The notes below the pieces were generated by a model that saw nothing but the letters and a program-made list of their open reading frames with translations, ran no database searches and was not told the origin of the DNA. Source: Gammaproteobacteria bacterium (lineage in GTDB: Bacteria; Pseudomonadota; Gammaproteobacteria; Steroidobacterales; Steroidobacteraceae). Taken from it: a stretch of 7,782 bases of DNA. Positions within the stretch are counted from its first letter, which is position 1, and each line of letters opens with the position of its first letter. This document shows, piece after piece, positions 1-6,275 of this stretch. The stretch is taken from assembly GCA_005877705.1 (NCBI GenBank), contig VBNY01000152.1, positions 1 through 7,782 of the forward strand. The letters are read 5' to 3'. The translations under genes and the position numbers were made by a program.

Positions 1-286
1 CAACGAGATCCTCGAGGCGCTGCAGGAGCCTCTGCAGAGTATCGTGAGCGCCGTGAAGCAGGCGCTCGAACAGACTCCCCCCGAGCTTGGCGCCGACGTC
101 GCCGAGCGCGGCATCGTCCTCACCGGCGGTGGCGCGCTGCTGCGCGATATCGACAAGCTCCTCACGGAAGAGACCGGTCTGCCCGTCGTCGTGGCGGATG
201 ACCCGCTCACCTGCGTGGCGCGCGGTGGCGGGCGCATTCTCGAGCTGATGGACGAGCTGGGCCCCGGTCACTTCGGTCTCGAGTAG
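1..286 (+). CDS. mreB: Rod shape-determining protein MreB, C-terminal end (5' truncated by window)
   Basis: Bacterial actin homologue that polymerises under the inner membrane and positions the elongation machinery. Only the last 94 residues are present, read from base 2 to a TAG at 284-286; the true start lies upstream. The visible part begins NEILEALQEPLQSIVSAV and includes the actin-fold nucleotide-site segment GIVLTGGGALLRDID and the stretch DDPLTCVARGGGRILE, all near-identical to the end of E. coli MreB. Internal GTG codons, such as the one at 44, are not starts, because the homology runs through them. It is the first gene of the mreBCD set, 19 bases upstream of mreC. No odd residues are visible. 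Identification is secure; only completeness is limited by the window. Confidence 0.97.
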   Translation, partial: NEILEALQEPLQSIVSAVKQALEQTPPELGADVAERGIVLTGGGALLRDIDKLLTEETGLPVVVADDPLTCVARGGGRILELMDELGPGHFGLE

Positions 287-287
287 C

Positions 288-301
288 GGCGCGCGCGCGC
301 C
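288..301. repeat. Perfect GC palindrome between mreB and mreC
   Basis: The 14 bases GGCGCGCGCGCGCC read the same on both strands and fill most of the 19-base gap between the mreB stop and the mreC GTG. They could fold into a short hairpin in RNA. No T-run follows, so this is not a standard intrinsic terminator. It occupies the place where a mreC ribosome binding site would be expected, and no such site is seen. A regulatory role is possible but unsupported; it may be chance in GC-rich DNA. Confidence 0.4.
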
Positions 302-305
302 TTCA

Positions 306-1496
306 GTGGCTGCGTTCGGTACAGCGGCCGGCAGACCGTTACAGGGGCGCGGAGGCTCTCCCGGGTTTCGCTTCACCCTGTACGCCGCGCTGTCCATCGT
401 GGTCATGTTCCTGGACCAGCGCCATGGCTGGCTGGAGCGGGCCCGCTACGTGCTGCAGGCGTCGGCCTACCCGATCCAGCTCGCGGTGAGCTCGCCCTCG
501 GCTGCGTGGCGTTGGATTCACGAGAGCTTCGAGGCGCGCGAGGCCTTGCAGGCCGAGAACCGCCGTCTGCAGGCGTTGCAGCGCGACCTGGAGCTGCGCT
601 CGATGCGTTTCGAGGCCCTCGCCCGCGAGAATGGCGTGCTGCGCGGACTACGCGATGCTCTGCCGCCGGTCGCCGAGCGCTGGCTCGCCGCGGAAATCGT
701 CAATGTTCAGCTCAGCAGCCTGCGCCAGCGCGTGCTCATCAACCGTGGAGCGACCAATGGCGTCTTCAAGGGTCAGGCCGTCCTCGACGACAAAGGACTC
801 GTCGGCCAGACAACTCACATCGGGCCCTGGAGCGCGGAGGTCATCCTCATCACCGACCCCGAACACGCGGTGCCCGTGCAGATCGAGCGCACCGGCCTGC
901 ACACGATTGCCGTCGGCACGGGCGACACGACGTTCCTCGCCCTGCCCTATCTGCCGCCCAACGCCGACATCAAGAGCGGGGACCTGCTGGTCACCTCCGG
1001 TCTCGGCGGGGTGTTCCCGGCGGGCTATCCCGTCGCCCGCGTCACCGAAGTCCACCGCGACGCGGTTCAACCGCTCGCACAGGTGCGTGCGGCACCGCTC
1101 GCCAGCATCGATACCGACCGCGAGCTTGCTCTGGTCTGGTTCCGAGCCGATCACCCGGCGGCGCCCATAGCGGACGCGACCGGGGACTTGCGGGCGGGAA
1201 ATGCGACTCTGCAGCCGCAAGCGGCCCCCCCTCATCCGCCCCTCGCGAGTGCGAAGGGGCCTGGTGCGCGGCCGACAACTCCCCCCGCGTCGTCCCGTAC
1301 GCGGTCAGAGGCTGCGGCGCCGGCCACTCCGGCCGCCGAGGAAGGCTCACCCGCCGAGGAGGGCCCGCCCTCCGAGGCCCGTGCACCGGCTGCCGAGCCC
1401 GAGATGCCCGCCGCGCCGGCACCAACTGCCGAGCCCGAGGTGCCGGCCGCGCCGACACCCACGCCGCCCGGGGCTCCGCCGCCGGAGGAACAGTGA
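306..1496 (+). CDS. mreC: Rod shape-determining protein MreC
   Basis: Bitopic inner-membrane scaffold of the elongasome; in the family it contacts PBP2 in the periplasm and switches on PBP2-RodA synthesis. The 396 residues show a short cytoplasmic N-terminus with the family-like RGGSPGFR, a membrane helix at about 21-36, a coiled coil at about 75-116 rich in Leu, Glu and Arg, and the beta-domain core at about 125-280 with the conserved LVTSGLGGVFPAGYPV at 228-243. From about 282 to the end is a Pro/Ala/Glu-rich low-complexity tail, making the protein a little longer than the 367-residue E. coli protein. The start is a GTG at 306; no ATG, GTG or TTG lies between it and the membrane helix, so it is the only sensible start, although no Shine-Dalgarno sequence is visible. 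The stop overlaps the mreD start by four bases. Confidence 0.95.
   Translation: MAAFGTAAGRPLQGRGGSPGFRFTLYAALSIVVMFLDQRHGWLERARYVLQASAYPIQLAVSSPSAAWRWIHESFEAREALQAENRRLQALQRDLELRSMRFEALARENGVLRGLRDALPPVAERWLAAEIVNVQLSSLRQRVLINRGATNGVFKGQAVLDDKGLVGQTTHIGPWSAEVILITDPEHAVPVQIERTGLHTIAVGTGDTTFLALPYLPPNADIKSGDLLVTSGLGGVFPAGYPVARVTEVHRDAVQPLAQVRAAPLASIDTDRELALVWFRADHPAAPIADATGDLRAGNATLQPQAAPPHPPLASAKGPGARPTTPPASSRTRSEAAAPATPAAEEGSPAEEGPPSEARAPAAEPEMPAAPAPTAEPEVPAAPTPTPPGAPPPEEQ
1335..1370 (+). repeat. Two tandem 18-base units in the mreC tail
   Basis: Two adjacent 18-base units, 1335-1352 and 1353-1370, encode AEEGSP and AEEGPP (residues 344-355 of MreC). They lie in the disordered tail and probably arose by slippage or local duplication. 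The repeat length keeps the reading frame. Confidence 0.6.
1392..1463 (+). repeat. Two tandem 36-base units in the mreC tail
   Basis: Units 1392-1427 and 1428-1463 match at 31 of 36 bases and encode AEPEMPAAPAPT and AEPEVPAAPTPT (MreC residues 363-386). Three of the five differences change the amino acid and two are silent. This is an in-frame tandem duplication inside the Pro/Ala-rich tail, and a candidate site for length variation between strains. Confidence 0.75.
1484..1488 (+). promoter_or_regulatory. Shine-Dalgarno site for mreD
   Basis: GGAGG lies inside the last codons of mreC, four bases before the GTG at 1493. The spacing is a little short but usable, and it supports the GTG rather than the ATG at 1520 as the mreD start. 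Confidence 0.6.
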
Positions 1497-1966
1497 GCGC
1501 GCACCCTCGAGGCCGGATCATGCTGACCGCGGTGGCTGCGCTAGCGCTCACGATACTGCCGCTGCCGCAGTGGCTGGATATCGTTCGGCCTGCGTTTCTG
1601 ACCCTCACCGTCCTATACTGGTCCATTGCCACGCCACGCGCAGGTGGGGTCGGCCTGGGGTGGTTCTGCGGGCTGCTACTGGATGTTGTTCAGGGCCCGG
1701 TGCTGGGCCAGCATGCGCTTGCACTGTCCCTGGTGAGCTACCTCGCCGTGCGCGAGCATCAGCGGATCCGCTCCAAGCCTGCGTTCCAGCAATCGCTGAT
1801 TGTGTTCGGAGCCCTCGCCATCTACGAGTTCATGGTGTTCGCGATTGACGGCTGGAGCGGCCACCCGATCACGAGCCCGCTGCGCTGGATTCATACTGTG
1901 ACCGGCGCACTCGTATGGCCGGCCGCCGCGGCCATCCTGTCTCAGACGGGCGGCCGGCGCTCATGA
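1493..1966 (+). CDS. mreD: Rod shape-determining protein MreD
   Basis: Small polytopic inner-membrane protein of the elongasome that works with MreC and the PBP2-RodA pair. Its 157 residues are close to the 162 of E. coli MreD and almost entirely hydrophobic. Recognisable family segments are the N-terminal LPLPQWLDIVRPAFLTLTVL, then LYWSIATPRAGGVGLGWFCG, LLLDVVQGPVLGQHAL, and a late membrane segment ending GALVWPAAAAIL. The GTG at 1493 is chosen because it overlaps the mreC stop as GTGA, has a nearby GGAGG, and gives an N-terminus (SAHPRGR before the first helix) that aligns with the SYRSQGR of E. coli MreD. An internal ATG at 1520 would cut nine residues and is the alternative. The overlap suggests translational coupling with mreC. 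Confidence 0.92.
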   Translation: MSAHPRGRIMLTAVAALALTILPLPQWLDIVRPAFLTLTVLYWSIATPRAGGVGLGWFCGLLLDVVQGPVLGQHALALSLVSYLAVREHQRIRSKPAFQQSLIVFGALAIYEFMVFAIDGWSGHPITSPLRWIHTVTGALVWPAAAAILSQTGGRRS

Positions 1967-2007
1967 GCGGGACAATTTCCTGGCGGCCGCAGCTCGTAGG
2001 GTCGTAA
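1963..2007 (+). other. 14-codon open frame bridging mreD and mrdA (possible coupling leader)
   Basis: An ATG at 1963 overlaps the mreD stop (ATGA). It opens a frame encoding MSGTISWRPQLVGS and closes at a TAA three bases before the mrdA ATG, in the same frame as mrdA. The layout would let ribosomes leaving mreD be handed on to mrdA. It has no strong Shine-Dalgarno site and no recognisable product, so it may be chance. Confidence 0.25.
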
Positions 2008-2010
2008 CTC

Positions 2011-4050
2011 ATGCCGGCCGTGCGCATCAAGGATCACTGGAGAGAGCAGCATCTGTTCGACCAGCGCGCGCTGTTCGCGGGCGCGCTCATTGCGCTGCTC
2101 ACTGTGGTGCTGCTCGCCCGGCTGTTCGTGCTGCAGGTGCTGCGCCACGACTATTACGCCGAGTTGTCGCAAGGCAACCGGGTGCGCACCGAGCCGATCC
2201 CGGCTGTGCGCGGCCTCATCCTCGACCGCAATGCTGAGGTGATCGCGGACAATCAGCCCGCCTATCAGCTCGAGCTCGTTCCCGAGGAAGTGCCGGACTT
2301 GAAGGGCACGCTCAAGGGCCTCGTGGCGCTCGCGCTCATCCGCAGCGAGGACCTCGACGAGCTGCTGCGCACCATCAGGTCGCGGCGCAGCTTCGACAGC
2401 GTCCCGATCCGGCTTCGCATGTCGGACGAGGATGTCGCGCGCTTTGCCGTGCGGCGCTTCGAGTTCCCGGGCCTGGACATCAAGACCCGCCAGACGCGCT
2501 CGTACCCGCACCGGGACCTGGCGGTGCACGCGTTGGGCTATGTAGGGGCGATCAGCGAGCAGGATCTCGAACGCATCGACCCCGCGGCCTACTCCGGCAC
2601 CACGCTCATCGGCAAACTCGGCGTGGAGAGCGCCTTCGAAAAGCCGCTGCACGGCACCAACGGCCTGCGCGAAATCCTCGTCAACGCGCAGGGCCGCTCG
2701 GTGGCGCGCCAGGGCGCTTTCATCCCCTCTCTGCGCACCAAGGCACCGACCGCCGGTGACGATGTGCTGCTGTCCCTCGACCTGAAAGTGCAGCGCGTCG
2801 CCGAGGAAGCGCTCAGGGGGCACCGCGGCGCCGTCGTTGCGCTGGATCCCAACAACGGGGACGTCATCGCGCTGGCGAGCATGCCGGGCTTCGACCCCAA
2901 CCTGTTCGGCCGCGGCATCACGACGGCCGAGTTCGGCGTCCTGCAAAACGACATCGATCGGCCGCTGTTCAACCGCGCCCTGCGTGGTGCCTACCCGCCG
3001 GGCTCGACCGTGAAGCCGGTCATCGCGCTGGCGGGCCTCACGTATCACGTGGTAGATCCGCAGCAACGGCGCTTCTGTGCGGGCGTGTTTCACCTTCCCG
3101 GCAGCGCCCACCTGTTCCGCGAGGGCAAGGGCGGCAAGCACGGCAGCGTGGATCTCGAGGATGCAATCGCGCGCTCCTGCGATGTGTATTTCTACGGGCT
3201 TGCCGACGTGCTGGGCGTCGACCGCATCGCAGCGTTCATGGCGCCGTTCGGCTTCGGCAAGCCGACGGGCATAGACATCGGCGGCGAGAAGCCCGGACTG
3301 CTGCCCTCCCGGCAGTGGAAAGCCAAGGCATTTGCCCGCGCCGCGGACCGCGCTTGGTTCCCCGGCGAGACCGTGAACTTCGGCATCGGCCAGGGTTATC
3401 TGAGCGTGACTCCGTTGCAGCTCGCGCACTACGTCAGCGTGATCGCCTCGCGCGGCAAGGTATGGAAGCCCCGCCTGGTCTCGGGGTTGCGCGACACCCT
3501 GACGGGGCGGCTGCAGCGCATCCCACCGGTGCCCGACCGCGAAGTGACTGGAGTCGATCCCGAGGACTGGCGCCGGGTGGTCAAAGGCATGATCGGCGCC
3601 ACGACGCGCGGCACCGCGGCTGCCATCGGAGCACACGCCGCCTATTCGATCGCGGGCAAGACCGGCACTGCACAGGTCTTCAGTGTCGGCCAGAATGAGA
3701 AATACAACGCCAAGGACGTCGAGGAGCGCCTGCGCGATCACTCCTGGTTCATCGCGTTTGCTCCGGCCGAGGCACCGCGCATAGCGCTGGCCGTGCTCGA
3801 GGAGAACGGCGGCTGGGGCGCCAGCGCGGCCGCGCCCATCGCGCGCAAAGTCATGGACGCGTATCTACTGGGACCGGACGGCAAGCTCAAGCCCGCACCG
3901 ATCCCGACAGGAGCTCCCGCGGCGCCGCCATCGAAGAAGCAACTCGAGCCGACTTCCCCGAGCCGGCCGCCGGAGCAGAAGCAGGCGGATACTCGCACGC
4001 CTCCCGCGCCGCGGGCGCGCACGACCGCGCTCAGCGTCTCCGCGCCATGA
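2011..4050 (+). CDS. mrdA: Penicillin-binding protein 2, elongation-specific D,D-transpeptidase
   Basis: Class B PBP that cross-links peptidoglycan during cell elongation, working with RodA. The 679 residues contain a membrane anchor at about 20-42 and an N-terminal pedestal with the family signature AVRGLILDRN at 65-74. The transpeptidase domain has all three active-site motifs: S332-T-V-K335 with the nucleophilic serine, S389-C-D391, and K550-T-G552. The segment GWGASAAAPIARKVMDAYL closes the domain near 619. Beyond this is a Pro-rich tail of about 59 residues, making the protein longer than the 633-residue E. coli PBP2. The ATG at 2011 gives RIKDHWREQHLFDQR before the helix, as in homologues; a weak TAGGG at 1997-2001 is nine bases upstream. 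Candidate zinc ligands C356, E371, H377 and C390 are discussed in the findings. The stop overlaps the rodA start, consistent with paired expression. Confidence 0.97.
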   Translation: MPAVRIKDHWREQHLFDQRALFAGALIALLTVVLLARLFVLQVLRHDYYAELSQGNRVRTEPIPAVRGLILDRNAEVIADNQPAYQLELVPEEVPDLKGTLKGLVALALIRSEDLDELLRTIRSRRSFDSVPIRLRMSDEDVARFAVRRFEFPGLDIKTRQTRSYPHRDLAVHALGYVGAISEQDLERIDPAAYSGTTLIGKLGVESAFEKPLHGTNGLREILVNAQGRSVARQGAFIPSLRTKAPTAGDDVLLSLDLKVQRVAEEALRGHRGAVVALDPNNGDVIALASMPGFDPNLFGRGITTAEFGVLQNDIDRPLFNRALRGAYPPGSTVKPVIALAGLTYHVVDPQQRRFCAGVFHLPGSAHLFREGKGGKHGSVDLEDAIARSCDVYFYGLADVLGVDRIAAFMAPFGFGKPTGIDIGGEKPGLLPSRQWKAKAFARAADRAWFPGETVNFGIGQGYLSVTPLQLAHYVSVIASRGKVWKPRLVSGLRDTLTGRLQRIPPVPDREVTGVDPEDWRRVVKGMIGATTRGTAAAIGAHAAYSIAGKTGTAQVFSVGQNEKYNAKDVEERLRDHSWFIAFAPAEAPRIALAVLEENGGWGASAAAPIARKVMDAYLLGPDGKLKPAPIPTGAPAAPPSKKQLEPTSPSRPPEQKQADTRTPPAPRARTTALSVSAP

Positions 4051-5186
4051 TTTACGAAGAAGTGACCTCGGCATCGCGCGCGCGCCGCACCCTGACAGGC
4101 GCGGCGCGCGTGTTGTCCGCACTCAAGATCGACGGACCGCTGGTCGTCGGGCTCGCACTGATCGCGGTCTATGGCCTGATCGTGCTCTACAGCGCGTCGG
4201 GTCAGAATGCAGGCACGATCGTACGCACGCTCATGCGCCTGATCCTGGGCACGGTCGCGATGCTCGTGCTCGCGCGCGTCAATCCCAACTTTCTGCGCCG
4301 CACCTCTCCCTGGCTGTATGCGATCGGCATCGTGCTGCTGCTCGTGGTCGCCGCCATCGGCCACATCGGCATGGGCGCGCAACGTTGGCTCGACCTCGGG
4401 ATCATTCGCTTCCAGCCATCGGAGCTCATGAAGCTCGCGGTGCCCATGATGTGCGCGTGGTGCCTGCAAGAGCGACCGCTGCCTCCGAGCTGGCTGACCC
4501 TGGGGCTGCTCACGGGCATGATTCTCGTCCCCGTCGGTCTGGTCGCGATGCAACCAGACCTCGGCACGGCCGCCTTGATCGCGATCGCCGGCGGCCTCGT
4601 CATCATTCTCGCCGGCCTGCAGGTGCGCGTGATGGCGATGCTCGCAGGGATGGCAGCGATCGGCGCGTGGTTCGGCTGGAGCTTCATGCACGATTACCAG
4701 CGCAAGCGCGTACTCACGTTCCTCGACCCGCAGACCGACCCGCTCGGCGCCGGCTATCACATCATACAGTCGCAGATCGCGATCGGCTCCGGCGGCGTGT
4801 TCGGCAAAGGCTGGATGAACGGCAGCCAGGCGCAACTCGAATTTCTCCCCGAGCGCTCCACCGACTTCATTTTCGCCGTGGTCGGCGAAGAGTTCGGACT
4901 GCTGGGGCTCACGCTGCTGCTGCTGCTGTACGTGCTCGTGGTCAGCCGCGCGATTTATCTCGCGACGCAGACTCAGGACACCTTCGCGCGACTGCTCGCC
5001 GGCAGCCTCGCTCTCACCTTCTTCGTCTACGTTTTCATCAACGCCGGAATGGTCACCGGTCTGCTGCCGGTGGTCGGCGTGCCGCTGCCGCTGGTCAGCT
5101 ATGGCGGCACATCGGTGGTGACCCTGCTCGCGGGCTTCGGTATTCTCATGGCGCTGTATTCGCACCGCAAGCTTGTCGGATCATAG
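4047..5186 (+). CDS. rodA: Peptidoglycan glycosyltransferase RodA (SEDS family)
   Basis: Polytopic SEDS protein that polymerises lipid II into glycan strands during elongation, in complex with PBP2; also called MrdB. The 379 residues match E. coli RodA (370) from end to end. Conserved blocks are VLYSASGQN after the first helix, GAQRWLDLGIIRFQPSELMK, QPDLGTAALIA at 169-179, MHDYQRKRVLTFLDP, DPLGAGYHIIQSQIAIGSGG, QLEFLPERSTDFIFAVVGEE, and the C-terminal VVGVPLPLVSYGGTS. D273 in STDFIF corresponds to the catalytic Asp of E. coli RodA (D262). About ten membrane helices are expected for the family. The ATG overlaps the mrdA stop as ATGA and has no Shine-Dalgarno site of its own, so translation probably depends on coupling with mrdA, which would suit a two-protein complex. 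Confidence 0.97.
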   Translation: MIYEEVTSASRARRTLTGAARVLSALKIDGPLVVGLALIAVYGLIVLYSASGQNAGTIVRTLMRLILGTVAMLVLARVNPNFLRRTSPWLYAIGIVLLLVVAAIGHIGMGAQRWLDLGIIRFQPSELMKLAVPMMCAWCLQERPLPPSWLTLGLLTGMILVPVGLVAMQPDLGTAALIAIAGGLVIILAGLQVRVMAMLAGMAAIGAWFGWSFMHDYQRKRVLTFLDPQTDPLGAGYHIIQSQIAIGSGGVFGKGWMNGSQAQLEFLPERSTDFIFAVVGEEFGLLGLTLLLLLYVLVVSRAIYLATQTQDTFARLLAGSLALTFFVYVFINAGMVTGLLPVVGVPLPLVSYGGTSVVTLLAGFGILMALYSHRKLVGS

Positions 5187-5189
5187 GAG
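5185..5189 (+). promoter_or_regulatory. AGGAG at the rodA stop, possible ribosome site of uncertain target
   Basis: AGGAG overlaps the rodA TAG codon. It lies 27 bases before the TTG at 5217, too far for direct use, and no ATG, GTG or TTG in the mltB frame stands at normal spacing. It may be unused or hint at an unusual mltB start such as the in-frame ACG at 5199. Confidence 0.25.
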
Positions 5190-5216
5190 CGAAGCCTTAC
5201 GCCGCCGCTGCGCCGG

Positions 5217-6275
5217 TTGCGGCCGCACGCCTCATTAGCTCGTCAGCGCTTGAAAAAACACCTGTACAGACACCGCCCCTTGTTGCTCTCGGCAATCGTG
5301 CTCGCACCGATCAGTGCGCAGCCGGCGCTGGCGCCCGGGGCCGGCTTTGACCTCGCCCGCGGCGAGATCGTGAGCTTCGTGGACGAAGTGGTGGCGCGGG
5401 ACTCCCTCGACCGCAACGCCGTGTTGGCGCTGCTCGCCAGTGCGCAGCCGCAGCCGAAGATCATCGATCTGATCAACCGCCCGGCGGAGCGCGTGCTGTC
5501 GTGGTGGGAGTATCGCGCTCACTTCCTGACCGAGAGGCGGATCGCTGAAGGCACGCAGTTCTGGCTCGATCACCGCGAGACGCTGGAGCGCATCGCGAGC
5601 GAGCGCGGGGTCGCGCCGGAGTACATCGTTGCGATTCTCGGCGCGGAAACCTATTACGGACGCATCACCGGACACTACCGCGTCATCGATTCCCTCGCCA
5701 CGCTCGCCTTCGACTATCCGCCGCGCAGCGAATATTTCCGCGCTGAGCTCGAGCAGTTCCTGCTGCTGGTGCGCGAGGAGAACATCGACCCGTTGACGGT
5801 TACCGGCTCCTATACGGGGGCCATGGGCGCCCTGCAGTTCATGCCCTCGAACTACCGGCGCTACGCCGTGGACGCCAACACCGACAAGCACCGCGACCTG
5901 TGGACTGACTGGGACGATGTCATTGCAAGCGTGGCGAATTACCTGCACGAGCATGGCTGGGAAGCCGGCGCGCCGGTGCTCGCGGAGGCCAAGCTCGACC
6001 CGGACCCGAGCTTCCAGATCGGCAATGCGCATAGAATCGAGCTCAACCAAACGATCGAGAGTCTCAATGCCCACGGCGTGAAGGTGGAGACGGACGTGCC
6101 GCCCGACACGGCCGCCGTGCTGGTCTCCGCCGAGCAGCGCGACGGTCCGGCCTACCGGGTGGGATTCAAGAATTTCTATGTCATCACTCGTTACAACGGC
6201 AGCGCCCGCTACGCCATGGCTGTGTACGATCTGGCACAGGCGATAACGCGACGGGTGCACGGAACCGAACCGTGA
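5217..6275 (+). CDS. mltB: Lytic murein transglycosylase B (MltB/Slt35 type)
   Basis: Cuts the MurNAc-GlcNAc bond of peptidoglycan, leaving a 1,6-anhydro end. The predicted general acid/base Glu is E144 in AILGAETYYGR, matching E162 of E. coli Slt35. Other family blocks are LATLAFDYPPRSEYFRAELE, GSYTGAMGALQFMPSNYRRY, and an EF-hand-like loop starting at D219 with N221, D223 and H225, followed by ASVANYLHEHGW. The C-terminal NFYVITRYNGSARYAMAVYDLA is also typical. The N-terminus is a signal peptide ending near AQPALA, with no lipobox Cys, so a soluble periplasmic form is likely, unlike the E. coli lipoprotein. The start is unclear: the frame has no ATG or GTG before the signal peptide. TTG at 5217 gives 352 residues; TTG at 5250 gives a more typical MKKHLYRHR signal start. 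Neither has a good ribosome site. Confidence 0.93.
   Translation: MRPHASLARQRLKKHLYRHRPLLLSAIVLAPISAQPALAPGAGFDLARGEIVSFVDEVVARDSLDRNAVLALLASAQPQPKIIDLINRPAERVLSWWEYRAHFLTERRIAEGTQFWLDHRETLERIASERGVAPEYIVAILGAETYYGRITGHYRVIDSLATLAFDYPPRSEYFRAELEQFLLLVREENIDPLTVTGSYTGAMGALQFMPSNYRRYAVDANTDKHRDLWTDWDDVIASVANYLHEHGWEAGAPVLAEAKLDPDPSFQIGNAHRIELNQTIESLNAHGVKVETDVPPDTAAVLVSAEQRDGPAYRVGFKNFYVITRYNGSARYAMAVYDLAQAITRRVHGTEP

Noticed and set aside
506..1492. Upstream extension of the mreD frame across mreC, giving a 486-residue protein
   Set aside because: The extension is Arg-rich noise overlapping mreC. MreD homology starts only at the GTG at 1493.
1942..3741. Open frame of 599 codons on the - strand opposite mrdA
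   Set aside because: It lies wholly antisense to PBP2, whose motifs are complete. The product is rich in Arg, His, Ala and Glu with no recognisable domain, as expected from the complement of GC-rich codons.
4908..4930. Run of CTG triplets in rodA as a possible repeat element
   Set aside because: It simply encodes leucines of a membrane helix using the favoured codon.
3738..5165. Open frame of 475 codons on the - strand opposite rodA
   Set aside because: Antisense shadow of RodA; its His/Gln/Asp-rich product mirrors membrane-protein codons on the other strand.
5218..5227. Ten-base palindrome TGCGGCCGCA between rodA and mltB
   Set aside because: Too short and too likely by chance in GC-rich DNA; no T-run or operator-like spacing.
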